This document shows, one piece after another, positions 43,470 to 52,381 of a stretch of DNA of 53,316 nt. The stretch comes from a virus: the IMG/VR virus record IMGVR_UViG_3300022752_004390, positions 1-53,316 of that record. The stretch is one strand, 5' to 3'. The notes under the pieces are model-generated. The model was not told the DNA's origin, did no database searches, and saw only the letters and a program-made list of their open reading frames with translations. Made by a program: the position numbers and the translations under genes. Positions within the stretch are counted from its first letter, which is position 1. Every line of letters begins with the position of its first letter.

Positions 43470-43749
43470 TTTTAAAATAAATTTTATATAAAAAGCAAGC
43501 AAAAAGATGAGTTGATAATCCGCAAAATGGAAAAGAAAAGATTCCAAGAGTATAATAAAGAGGATTATAAAATAAACTAGTAAAAATCCCCATCCAAAAA
43601 CTAGAACACTCTGGGCATAATAGTGGTCGCCTAATATACGGAATCTTTGCAATGAAATTTCTTACTGGAGCAAATATATCAGAAAAACTCCAAACAAAAC
43701 TAACTCCTAAACTTAATATTATATAAGTAAGAAGTTCAAAAAAGATCAT
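43459..43749 (-). CDS. small membrane protein with CPEC motif
   Basis: A 96-residue protein with a hydrophobic N-terminal segment (about 3-24), then a short loop with LLCPECSSFWMG, then two hydrophobic stretches (about 55-90). This CPxCxxFW-G pattern resembles DUF1360-like phage and bacterial inner-membrane proteins. The ATG overlaps the stop of the 137-residue gene. The reading frame is supported by coupling and by the motif; function not known. Confidence 0.55.
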   Translation of the reverse strand: MIFFELLTYIILSLGVSFVWSFSDIFAPVRNFIAKIPYIRRPLLCPECSSFWMGIFTSLFYNPLYYTLGIFSFPFCGLSTHLFACFLYKIYFKIKN

Positions 43750-44159
43750 AGAAAGAATACGTTAACATATTCGTCATCAATTTTTGAAGTTGAGAATGCC
43801 CTAAAGTTTGCTCTTTCTTGAGTTAAGCGGTTTTGAAAAGTTTGCCATTCTGAAATTTTTACTTTTTCAACTACTCCAGCATATGATTTTACTGTATACT
43901 TTTGAGTAATTGATTGAAGATTAACTTCTAGTCCAGTATTTTCAATAAAATTATTTAAAAAATCAAGAGCTTTTTGTCTATTTGTATTAACATAATTCTC
44001 GACTTTAGATCTGCAACTACAATTTGGATTAGTACTTGCACTTTCTATGTCTGCATAAATTTCTGGCGCAACAGCTTGAAAGGCAGTTTTAAATTGTTGA
44101 TTTGATACTAATTCTAAGAATATCTTAGAAAGAAAAGGATAATCGTTTGGTATGCTCAT
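43746..44159 (-). CDS. unknown small tail-region protein
   Basis: A 137-residue, mostly helical protein. IESASTNPNCSCRSKVENYV contains two close cysteines (CSC) near residue 47. It is placed where tail-assembly chaperone or connector-type proteins may be found, but no family is recognised. TATAAT is found five bases before its ATG on the minus strand. Confidence 0.55.
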   Translation of the reverse strand: MSIPNDYPFLSKIFLELVSNQQFKTAFQAVAPEIYADIESASTNPNCSCRSKVENYVNTNRQKALDFLNNFIENTGLEVNLQSITQKYTVKSYAGVVEKVKISEWQTFQNRLTQERANFRAFSTSKIDDEYVNVFFL

Positions 44160-44178
44160 ATTATATTATATATTTAAT

Positions 44179-45024
44179 TTATTTTTTTTCTAATTTATCA
44201 TTTATTTCAAATAGCATTTTCTCTATTTGCATGAATTTATTGTCCATCCTCAAAAGGATATCTTCAAACATTTTTGATGCAATTTCATCTTCTATTTCTG
44301 GAAATGGAAGATTCAAGTAGGGTAATTTATTTTGCACAATATAAAAGTATTCATTTTCTTTATTTAAATTAGATATGTCAGTATAGGTTTTTATTAAAAT
44401 TTTATTTACTATTACTAATCCTTCTTTTACATTTTGAGGCAAAGGATTCAATAAATCTAAAATAATAAAATTATCTCTATAAGTAATATTTTTAATTAAA
44501 TTTGTTTGAAAACTTTTTGTTGTTGATTTCCTATAAAAATGATCAATATAAATTTTTGCTCCCGCATCACTTATAAATGGTACTCCTTGATCTGGAGGAG
44601 TTATATAAGCTCCTTTTTCTTCCATTTCTAAATCTATATTTGCGTCATCAATTTCTGTTACTCTTAAAATAGTTTTTTTATTATTTGAGACTAATCCATC
44701 TTGAGGATAAAAGTTTTGATTTTTATATATAACACCTTCTCTGCTAGACACCTCTTTGTATCCAAAAAATTCATACTCATCATAATAAATGTCTATATAA
44801 TCTCCAATTGAAAATTCTTTAGTGTTTTCAAAAATATGAATTTTATTTTCTGCTTCTATTTTTTTAAATTGTTTTTGAATTTTATAATTATCGAAACTGT
44901 CAATTCTTAGGGTAAATAAATCTTTATCAAAAACTAAAAATGTATTCTTCCGTAAAGGTATATTGGATATATTGGCGTTAATTAATATTCCATCTTGGAT
45001 TTTTGTGGCAGTATATCTTTCCAT
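44179..45024 (-). CDS. putative tail-associated structural protein
   Basis: A 281-residue beta-rich protein ending in a helical stretch (FEDILLRMDNKFMQIEKMLF, then EINDKLEKK) with coiled-coil character, which could form a trimer or attach to other tail proteins. No domain is recognised. It has TATAAT six bases before the ATG. It sits between the tube-like genes and the membrane gene. Confidence 0.55.
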   Translation of the reverse strand: MERYTATKIQDGILINANISNIPLRKNTFLVFDKDLFTLRIDSFDNYKIQKQFKKIEAENKIHIFENTKEFSIGDYIDIYYDEYEFFGYKEVSSREGVIYKNQNFYPQDGLVSNNKKTILRVTEIDDANIDLEMEEKGAYITPPDQGVPFISDAGAKIYIDHFYRKSTTKSFQTNLIKNITYRDNFIILDLLNPLPQNVKEGLVIVNKILIKTYTDISNLNKENEYFYIVQNKLPYLNLPFPEIEDEIASKMFEDILLRMDNKFMQIEKMLFEINDKLEKK

Positions 45025-45031
45025 TAATAGA

Positions 45032-45874
45032 TTATATGAAATATTTCAAGGATATTCTAGAATTTATAATATCATTAGGTTTAGTATTAAAGTTTTTATT
45101 CATTAAATAACCAGTTTTCAAGAATATCTCTATTCCCATAGAAGGAGATGTCATTCCTGTATATACGATTTTTGTGCCACTTATTATATTATTTATATCT
45201 CTTATACCAACCCCATAAATGTCTAGGTCAACCATTAAATCAATTTCTTCTTTATTGTATATTACTCTAGAAGGATATGTGCTATTTATATCATAAACCG
45301 CTTGAACATTAGCTGAATAATTAAAATCCATTCTTTTTACTTGATGTTTATTAAATTCATTATAATTATCTTTAAAAGCTATAAGAGTATTAGCACCATG
45401 AGCATAATAATATCCAGATGTGGAATTTATAGGATAATTTTCATTTCCAACACTTCCTGTGAATCCATTTGTTCCAGTATTATAAAATACAAACTCTGCT
45501 TGATTTTGAATTAAATTATTGGGTTCAATTGAAGCAGTAAAAGATCTTAAATAACCGCTTTCAAATACGCTATCACCAAATGCTATTTTAAAGTTATTTT
45601 TAACTCCATTTTCTGCAAATATATTATCAAAAAATACATTATCATAAGGCACTTGACTTATAAAATTGAGTTGAATTGTAGATGTTAATCCTTGGGAATT
45701 AAAACCTCTATATGGTTTTTTATAGTTTACCGCAAAAGCAAAATTTGCACTTGGGTTAATATTTAATGATACATTTTGAGCTATGAAATTATAGTAAGAA
45801 TATTCGCAATCTTTAATTCCAGAAGAATTATATGCTTCTAAAGTTATTGGTAAATTTTTATGAGAATAAAACAT
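45032..45874 (-). CDS. tail-tube-like structural protein
   Basis: A 280-residue beta-rich protein related in layout to the neighbouring 379-residue protein and to the + strand protein at 42594: similar N-terminal halves with NVSLNINPSANFAFAVNYKK, YLRSFTASIEPNNLIQNQAE, and a second half with NSTYPSRVIYNKEEIDLMVD. These resemble two-domain tail tube or tube-completion proteins. The start ATG overlaps the stop of the upstream gene. Function is inferred from position and paralogy. Confidence 0.6.
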   Translation of the reverse strand: MFYSHKNLPITLEAYNSSGIKDCEYSYYNFIAQNVSLNINPSANFAFAVNYKKPYRGFNSQGLTSTIQLNFISQVPYDNVFFDNIFAENGVKNNFKIAFGDSVFESGYLRSFTASIEPNNLIQNQAEFVFYNTGTNGFTGSVGNENYPINSTSGYYYAHGANTLIAFKDNYNEFNKHQVKRMDFNYSANVQAVYDINSTYPSRVIYNKEEIDLMVDLDIYGVGIRDINNIISGTKIVYTGMTSPSMGIEIFLKTGYLMNKNFNTKPNDIINSRISLKYFI

Positions 45875-47013
45875 TAGTAATATTTCGTAAACTTTCTTAA
45901 AGTTGTTACGACTCCATTATTCTGAGTAGTTGCGCTAGCAGAAATAGATTGAGCACCAGTTATTGATATAGAATAGTCTATATCTGGACAACATATTGCA
46001 GAAGAATTAATTGTAATTGATTTTGTATCTCCAGTATAAAGTATTCTTTTGTAAAGATTTTCTGTAAGCTCTAATTCTTCTACTGCGCCATGAAATTTTA
46101 TTGTTTTCGGATAACTTGAGCCAATTGTATTTATAGGTTGATGTTGTAATTTTATATTATAATTTAAACCAAAATACTCAGAAGGAAGTTCATTTTGCAG
46201 TTCAATAATTGCACCTTTTCCTATTGTATAACTTTTATTAGTAAAAGATCTAATATATATAATAGATTCAGATGAAATAACAGTATTATTTGCATTTGCA
46301 CCAGCTGCTGTTTTCCATCCAGCGCCAACACCTGTTTTACGATAATATAATACATTATTTATAACTAATAAATCTGCTGTTGCAGACGAGCCTCCTCCCG
46401 TAAAATCTTGAATATTAAAAACTGTATTTATTGTATTAGCTGATCCTCCTTTATAAACATAAATATTATTAGAATTATAAATTGTGTTATTATCCCTATT
46501 GTCATAAGGATATAGATTAGTTAATTTGTCTTTTTCTATCGAGATATTAGTTTCTATACCATGTAAAAAGTCTGCATCAATATTCGTATTAATTGGTAAT
46601 TGATACTTTCCAAATTGACCACTAGCAGGAGAATAACTTACAAAATTAACTTGCGCCGAAGCAACTGTGCTAGGATTAATACTTAATGAAAAACTTTCTA
46701 AATAACACTCTCTAAAAGTTAAACCTCCAATATCAACATAATATGGAGTAGCATTTTCAAATTGTCCACTTTTATGTAGTTCTAATATAGATCTTATTGG
46801 ATCATTATTTTGTATAAGATATTGAAAAGATACATTATTAGTTATATAACCGTTAGGAGATTGAAGTGAATAAGAATTATAATAACCTATTCCTTTGACT
46901 TCTGTTAGAGTATTTGTTGTGCTGCAATTTCCATTAGTAGCTACTAAAAATGACAAATTATTTAAATCACTTCCTACTCTTATGGGCGCGTGTTTGAAAG
47001 AAAGACTCTCCAT
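45874..47013 (-). CDS. tail-tube-like structural protein
   Basis: A 379-residue beta-rich protein of the same type as the 280-residue neighbour: FRECYLESFSLSINPSTVAS and SSYPKTIKFHGAVEELELTE are the shared features; an insertion of about 60 residues (rich in Asn, Gly, Ser) lies in the middle. It is the first gene after the group I intron (47040-47437). An in-frame stop 15 bases upstream of ATG 47013 argues that it starts here, unless the intron's 3' splice site is closer to the ATG and joins it to the upstream gene. No Shine-Dalgarno; GTGTAAA lies about nine bases before the ATG. Confidence 0.65.
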   Translation of the reverse strand: MESLSFKHAPIRVGSDLNNLSFLVATNGNCSTTNTLTEVKGIGYYNSYSLQSPNGYITNNVSFQYLIQNNDPIRSILELHKSGQFENATPYYVDIGGLTFRECYLESFSLSINPSTVASAQVNFVSYSPASGQFGKYQLPINTNIDADFLHGIETNISIEKDKLTNLYPYDNRDNNTIYNSNNIYVYKGGSANTINTVFNIQDFTGGGSSATADLLVINNVLYYRKTGVGAGWKTAAGANANNTVISSESIIYIRSFTNKSYTIGKGAIIELQNELPSEYFGLNYNIKLQHQPINTIGSSYPKTIKFHGAVEELELTENLYKRILYTGDTKSITINSSAICCPDIDYSISITGAQSISASATTQNNGVVTTLRKFTKYY

Positions 47014-47039
47014 ATAAGAGGATTTACACTATTAAATTA

Positions 47040-47437
47040 ACTAATTTAACTATATAAAATAGTATTTAAATTGGACTTTTACCCGTTTTAAAATTTGGTC
47101 CAGATGCGCTCCAGTGTCCTATTAATTTGGATATTTTCATATCTCAAAAAGCTTAGGTAGGAGTCGCATGATGTTATTATCTTTAATTTTAAATAAAGAT
47201 TTCTTATTGTTACCAATAAGTTCGGACTATGTCTTACTTGTTTTTAGCAAGTTTGGGCGCTCGTGTCTCTTTTATTGTTGCGGCAACTCAAGAGTTAGTC
47301 TCTACACCTTCTTGTATCAATAGAACCGCGATACAAGCTTGGCTCGGCGTTTTCCTAATTTCAAAGAACTATTTTTATTTTTTAGGACGTTCGCCGAATT
47401 CACTCAATGTGGGCATTGGTATTTACACCATTTTATG
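47040..47437 (-). ncRNA. group I intron (catalytic core), boundaries approximate
   Basis: The minus strand shows the conserved core in order. P4 GGCG/CGCC with AAC and AAA joining strands, P5 TCCTAA/TTAGGA, the Q-type CCGAGCCAAG, P6 CTTGTATC/GATACAAG (8 bp), the R-type GTGTAGAGACTAAC, P8 GTTG/CAAC, and the S-type AAGACATAGTCCG at 47235-47223. P7 is GACTA with TAGTC. P9 is a perfect CTTATTG/CAATAAG hairpin with a GTAA loop, then further hairpins including GATAT/ATATC with a GAAA loop. A candidate P1 is TACCAT/ATGGTG around 47440-47425, at the end of the 507-residue gene, whose TAA lies inside it. No homing endonuclease gene is inside. The 3' splice site is not resolved. Confidence 0.85.
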
Positions 47438-48956
47438 GTAGATAGTTTAGTAAAATTGGAAAACTGTAATTTTGACAAGAAGAATCACTAACATCAACAC
47501 TTATATTCCCAGAGAATTGACCCTCTGGAATTTGACCAGTATTTTCTATAGAAAAGAATATATCATTTTGAAAAGCGCCAGATTGATTATTATACTTTAT
47601 ATAATGTTCTTGAGGTAATGATCCATATGCTCCAGTTTCAAAATATACAGATCCATAGTTATTTAAAACATAAACATGAGTTTCCCCAGTAGCTTCCCAG
47701 AATAATTTTGCTTCTATGCTAGGATTGTGCCATCCTTTGTTTATTTTATTTAAACTATTAACTCCAGAAACTCCAACTCCAGTATTATAAATTGTTAATC
47801 CTAATGTAATTGGATCGTACCATCCACTTTGACTTTTCTCTATATTTATAGTTTCTCCAATTGGATACATAATAAAATTATTTATATTCTTAACATGAGA
47901 TCCAGTATATTTAAAATAAAAATTATCAAAACCAGCTCTTGCACCAAAATCATGTACTGAATAGATTACTGGTATTTGAATTCCTGTATAATTATAAATT
48001 GCGTTTTGTGGATAATTTCCGCTAAATTGTATATATCCAGTATATTGTTCATCGGGGATTAGATTAGAAGTATGAATTTCATAACCAATATTTCTTTTTC
48101 TAAAAAGATCTCTTCTCTTTGGCATTCTATTCATTACTCCAGCTCTTACTTTACTTTTTAATTTACTAAATTGAGTAAACTTTATATTTTCATCTAAAGA
48201 AATTGTTTGATAATCAAATCTATGATTTCCAGAGTTTGATATGTAAAAATTACCATATAAATCTTCGCCATAAATACCAGATTTTTTTATTATGAAATTT
48301 TCATTGTTATGTTTTAAATTTAAAAAGTTTTCTGTATTAGATTCACTACCTATGCTTGGATAGCATATCTTATGATCAATTCCATCTTTTATATCTAAAT
48401 CTCCAGTAGTCAAGAATATTTGATATCTTAAAATTCCTGGACCTGTTTTTTGTTTTTGAGCTTTAAAATCTCCATTGTCTGTAAAATTTAATCCGCTATC
48501 AGCAAATCTGTGAAGCATAATACAATTAATTCTTTTGCCCACAAGATCATCTATAGTTGCATTTCCTTCTATGTATACTTCGTTATAACCAATTTTTTCT
48601 CCACTATTTGTATACTTATATCCATATCTTTTAGATGCTTGTTCTGGAAATCCAGCATTAATTAAATCACCACTAGAAGCAAAATAATATTCTCCTATGC
48701 TTCCGCTTTGTGTTCCAGAATGATTTATTAATTCATATAAATTTTTATATGGAAAAGAAAAATCATTTTGTTTTCTTCTTGGTTCCCAGAATCCTAAAAC
48801 TGTACTATTAAATGATTTGTTATTATTTAAACAAGTAAAATTCTTAAGATCTACATAACCTCCAGAAAATGGCAAGGCTTCATTATTCCAAAATGGATTA
48901 GATCTTGAGGAAAATTTCCTTATTAACTGAACTCCTGATATATCTCCGTTTGCCAT
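47433..48956 (-). CDS. tail structural protein, possibly 5' exon of an intron-split gene
   Basis: A 507-residue beta-rich protein with many G-Y-F stretches (GFDNFYFKYTGSHVKN and similar), no recognised domain. Its stop codon TAA is inside the P1 helix of the group I intron, so the last residue or two may not be those in the mature protein: splicing would replace them with a downstream exon. The start ATG follows the 1132-residue gene by 24 bases. Confidence 0.65.
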   Translation of the reverse strand: MANGDISGVQLIRKFSSRSNPFWNNEALPFSGGYVDLKNFTCLNNNKSFNSTVLGFWEPRRKQNDFSFPYKNLYELINHSGTQSGSIGEYYFASSGDLINAGFPEQASKRYGYKYTNSGEKIGYNEVYIEGNATIDDLVGKRINCIMLHRFADSGLNFTDNGDFKAQKQKTGPGILRYQIFLTTGDLDIKDGIDHKICYPSIGSESNTENFLNLKHNNENFIIKKSGIYGEDLYGNFYISNSGNHRFDYQTISLDENIKFTQFSKLKSKVRAGVMNRMPKRRDLFRKRNIGYEIHTSNLIPDEQYTGYIQFSGNYPQNAIYNYTGIQIPVIYSVHDFGARAGFDNFYFKYTGSHVKNINNFIMYPIGETINIEKSQSGWYDPITLGLTIYNTGVGVSGVNSLNKINKGWHNPSIEAKLFWEATGETHVYVLNNYGSVYFETGAYGSLPQEHYIKYNNQSGAFQNDIFFSIENTGQIPEGQFSGNISVDVSDSSCQNYSFPILLNYLP

Positions 48957-48980
48957 ATATTTATAAATATTTACACAGTA

Positions 48981-51900
48981 TTAGCCAAAGAATTCAAAGA
49001 CCGTAACTTGTTGACACAGAGAAGGAGTTGTAGTCGCACTAGTTGTACTTGTGCTAGTAGTTGTAGTAGTTGTTGTAGTTGTTGTGGTTGTCGTAGTAGT
49101 GGTAGTAGGAGGAATTCCTTGAACTATTGGTGGACCACAATCTGTATCATCTGCTAAATATCCCTCTGTAGAGCAATTTGCTATAGTATAACACTCATAA
49201 CAAGTTCTTGGATTTTTGAAACACCCTGCTTCAAAATTAGTAGTGTTGTCTCCAACATTTACTGATACTGGGTATTTTCCTTGAGTAGTACATTCTAAAG
49301 CTGAACTTACTAAATATCCTCCATAAGTTCCAGCATAAGTAGAACAAGCGCAATTTGCACAATTAGCATCTGTTCCTGCTGGCGTGAAGGTTTGACACTC
49401 GCAATTTGGAAATACTTCACAAAGATCCATTCCAGTTCTTACTATTGATGGATTAATTGGCTTTGTTGAAGAGTTGCTTATATAAACACTTAATGTTCCT
49501 CCAGAATAGTCTATCCAAACATGCTTGATCTGTCCATCAGCAAGATCTACATTGCATAATTTTGTTTGTTGAACAGAGTTGACACTTCCATTTAAATTTA
49601 TTTCAACGTTATTATTGTAAAGACCCACTCCATATAGATCTTGTGGTGATCCATTGTTGTAAGTATCAAACCCTATTGCAATGCTATTATTTATTCCAGC
49701 ATATCCCATCCCATTCGCACTTCCACCAGCAGTATTAGATTGACTTTGAATTATGAAAGACATTCCATCCGCCCTACTATCACCTGAAGTCATTCTCATA
49801 GCAAAATAAACTTTAAATGGATAAACTCTTGTGCTATTCCAACTATCTCCATTACAATCTCTAAGTTTTATTGGTTTTTTTAAATAAAAATTTCCAGCTT
49901 GGTCAAGTTGATTGTTTGTTAAAACTATAGCATTTATATCAGCGTTTATATCTCCACTTATATATGCATCTCCAACTAAATTAATACTATGTTTATAAAA
50001 GTCTTGATTATAACTTATTATATTATAAATATTTTGGAAACTAAAAGCTAAGATTTCATGAGTTTCTCTATAACTGCTTTTAGTACCTGCTCCAAATCCA
50101 ACATAAGCATAATCACATCCAATCTCTGGACAACAACCAGGATCATCTTCTAAACATTTTACAAAATTAGATTTTTCTGTTACATTTTTAAGAAGATCTC
50201 TTTTTAAATTTTGATTTCCAAGTAAATCTTCTCCATACCTATAATATCCAGTTCCAACAACATTACAATATTCAGCAGACCAATTATATAAATTTCTAGC
50301 TTGATCTCCAGTATAAAATGATCCAGTATTCATATAATAACAATTATTACAAGATTGTGATTCTGTTTTATTTAAAGCACTTACATATGCATTTACAAAA
50401 GATGAATCTTGGCTATTAACTACAATATTGCCACTTTGATAGATTGGTATATTTGGAGTAGGATAATCAATTATTGTAGATGGAAAATTAATATTTTTAG
50501 CTATTGTTTTTTTCAATAAATTTTGTATTTGAGAATGATAAGATGATGTATCCTCGTAAGATAAACCAAAAAAAACTACATTATTACCAAATCTATCAGT
50601 TCCTCCAGCAGCATCAGGAAAAATATTTGAAAGTCTTTCGCTATTTATATAATTTCCAAAACTTTGAACTTTATTTTTATTGTCTACTAACACTATTGCG
50701 TTAGGGTTAGTATTATATTCTCTAACACCCGCAGTTATAAATGAATATGGTTTTTCATGAACGTTGGTTTCTAGCGCACTAAATCCTGCTGGACCTCCTA
50801 CAGGCTCGCTTTGAGTAGACCAAATTTGAAATTCTTTGCTAGAAGCATAACCCATTCTAAATCCACTTGCTTGATAACTTTCACTTGAAAAAAGTATTTC
50901 AAAATTAGCTGGAGTATTATTATAATTTTCTAATAAAAATAAAGTTGTCCAATTTCCAGTAAATTGAATTGGATAATTAGAATAACTTAAATAATCAGAA
51001 GGGGTTGAAATTTTATATCCGCTTTCAGTTCTATTAATATTTCCATTAAAAGTTCCACTAAAATTTGCTTTCTTTAAATCATAAAAATTATTTCCTGTAA
51101 AATTATATCCAGATTTTAATATCCAAATATTTTTAAATTTATCCCAAAGACTATACTCTTTTAATGCAATTACAAAATTATTAATATCTTGTCTAGTATT
51201 AAAATCTGATATTTTTGCTCTATTTATATAACTCAAAGCATCTGGATCTAAAATAGTAACAGAATTATTTGGACAAGGTAATGACATAGTAATATCATAA
51301 TTACAAGAATCGCAGTTTATATTGTTTAATATATTATTTTTTAAATTATTGACTTTAACTTCAGCATCACAAGTATTTTTATCTAAGTTAACATATCCAC
51401 TAGTTATTCCAGTAACGTTTCCAGTAAAATAACAATTATTATCATAAAGTTTTGGTTTAATATCAAGTGATGCTCCACTTTTTGGAATTATAAGATCAAT
51501 TGGTAATACTCCAGGATTAGAGATTGTAAAATTCATTCCACTTATAAAATTTATTTCAGTACCACTATAATTGTAACTATAATTTGTATAAGCAGCTAAT
51601 TTTAGTTTTCTTGGAATTTGGCTGTTTAAATAACCTGCGCCTGATGCATAAAATTTATTATCTAAAGCCGCTGTGAAACCAGAAAAATTTATAACTAATG
51701 GTATTGTATTGGCTATACATTGAGAAAATATTTCTCCAGATGTTTTAATATTTATATCTACATAAAAACCAGTTTCACCAATTCCAGTCGCTTCTACATT
51801 TATATTAAAAAATCCACTTCCGCTGCTTGTTGTTAATGGAAGATATTTATTTGGAGTCAAAGAAGGAATTGTATAACACTCATTATCTTCATTAAAAATT

Positions 51901-52379
51901 TTCCAAGAAGCTAGCCAAGGATATTTAACATCATCATTAGAATAATATAAATAATCAGAATCTATAGTAGAAGTATAATCTGTAATTACCCATTTATTTC
52001 CTGACCAAGCAATTTCTTGAGTTATAGGATTATTTTTTTTGTATTTTAATTTATTATTGTAAGTTGTGTATCCAGTATAACTTCCATTGATTGAAGTTGG
52101 ATTAGCTGAAGTAAGTGTTACTTTGCTTATTGAATTTTCTGTTCCAGTAAAAGGCACTTTTATTCCATTTACTATTACTCCGTAACTTATACCAGTATAT
52201 AAAGTTGTTAATGGCTGTGCGTAGTATCCAAATTGATTATATAAATTATTATAATATGAATTTAAAGGTTGACCGCTCCATAATAAACCAGTTAAAGTAC
52301 TAAAACCAGAATAAACTGGATCTAAACAAGAACCTGTATAAGTTTGAACTATTTGTTTCGAAGGTCTATTAAGGTTCAT
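48981..52379 (-). CDS. large tail protein with LamG-like and L-type lectin domains
   Basis: A 1132-residue protein. Around residues 390-615 is a concanavalin-like/LamG-like region (YSLWDKFKNIWILKSGYNFT; GNWTTLFLLENYNN). Around 800-980 is an L-type lectin domain: SRADGMSFIIQSQSNTAG, GYAGINNSIAIGFDTYNNGS and HVWIDYSGGTLSVYIS follow the bacterial/legume lectin pattern, including the metal-site-like D-F-D-T-Y-N. Then a cysteine-rich stretch, 18 threonines, and a short hydrophobic end. Probably a carbohydrate-binding tail or side-fibre adhesin. Its start is two bases after the tape measure stop. Confidence 0.75.
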   Translation of the reverse strand: MNLNRPSKQIVQTYTGSCLDPVYSGFSTLTGLLWSGQPLNSYYNNLYNQFGYYAQPLTTLYTGISYGVIVNGIKVPFTGTENSISKVTLTSANPTSINGSYTGYTTYNNKLKYKKNNPITQEIAWSGNKWVITDYTSTIDSDYLYYSNDDVKYPWLASWKIFNEDNECYTIPSLTPNKYLPLTTSSGSGFFNINVEATGIGETGFYVDINIKTSGEIFSQCIANTIPLVINFSGFTAALDNKFYASGAGYLNSQIPRKLKLAAYTNYSYNYSGTEINFISGMNFTISNPGVLPIDLIIPKSGASLDIKPKLYDNNCYFTGNVTGITSGYVNLDKNTCDAEVKVNNLKNNILNNINCDSCNYDITMSLPCPNNSVTILDPDALSYINRAKISDFNTRQDINNFVIALKEYSLWDKFKNIWILKSGYNFTGNNFYDLKKANFSGTFNGNINRTESGYKISTPSDYLSYSNYPIQFTGNWTTLFLLENYNNTPANFEILFSSESYQASGFRMGYASSKEFQIWSTQSEPVGGPAGFSALETNVHEKPYSFITAGVREYNTNPNAIVLVDNKNKVQSFGNYINSERLSNIFPDAAGGTDRFGNNVVFFGLSYEDTSSYHSQIQNLLKKTIAKNINFPSTIIDYPTPNIPIYQSGNIVVNSQDSSFVNAYVSALNKTESQSCNNCYYMNTGSFYTGDQARNLYNWSAEYCNVVGTGYYRYGEDLLGNQNLKRDLLKNVTEKSNFVKCLEDDPGCCPEIGCDYAYVGFGAGTKSSYRETHEILAFSFQNIYNIISYNQDFYKHSINLVGDAYISGDINADINAIVLTNNQLDQAGNFYLKKPIKLRDCNGDSWNSTRVYPFKVYFAMRMTSGDSRADGMSFIIQSQSNTAGGSANGMGYAGINNSIAIGFDTYNNGSPQDLYGVGLYNNNVEINLNGSVNSVQQTKLCNVDLADGQIKHVWIDYSGGTLSVYISNSSTKPINPSIVRTGMDLCEVFPNCECQTFTPAGTDANCANCACSTYAGTYGGYLVSSALECTTQGKYPVSVNVGDNTTNFEAGCFKNPRTCYECYTIANCSTEGYLADDTDCGPPIVQGIPPTTTTTTTTTTTTTTTTTSTSTTSATTTPSLCQQVTVFEFFG
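49025..49112 (-). repeat. poly-threonine coding tract
   Basis: Within the large lectin-containing protein: 18 consecutive Thr codons followed by a Ser/Thr/Ala mix and then Pro. The codons are mixed (ACT, ACA, ACC, ACG), so the run is kept by selection on protein sequence and is not a simple DNA repeat. Confidence 0.9.
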
Positions 52380-52381
52380 AA

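Noticed and set aside
47229-47441. A 70-residue + strand open frame in the intron region
   Set aside because: It is antisense to the group I intron core; the conserved intron motifs explain the sequence better. It is also not a homing endonuclease.
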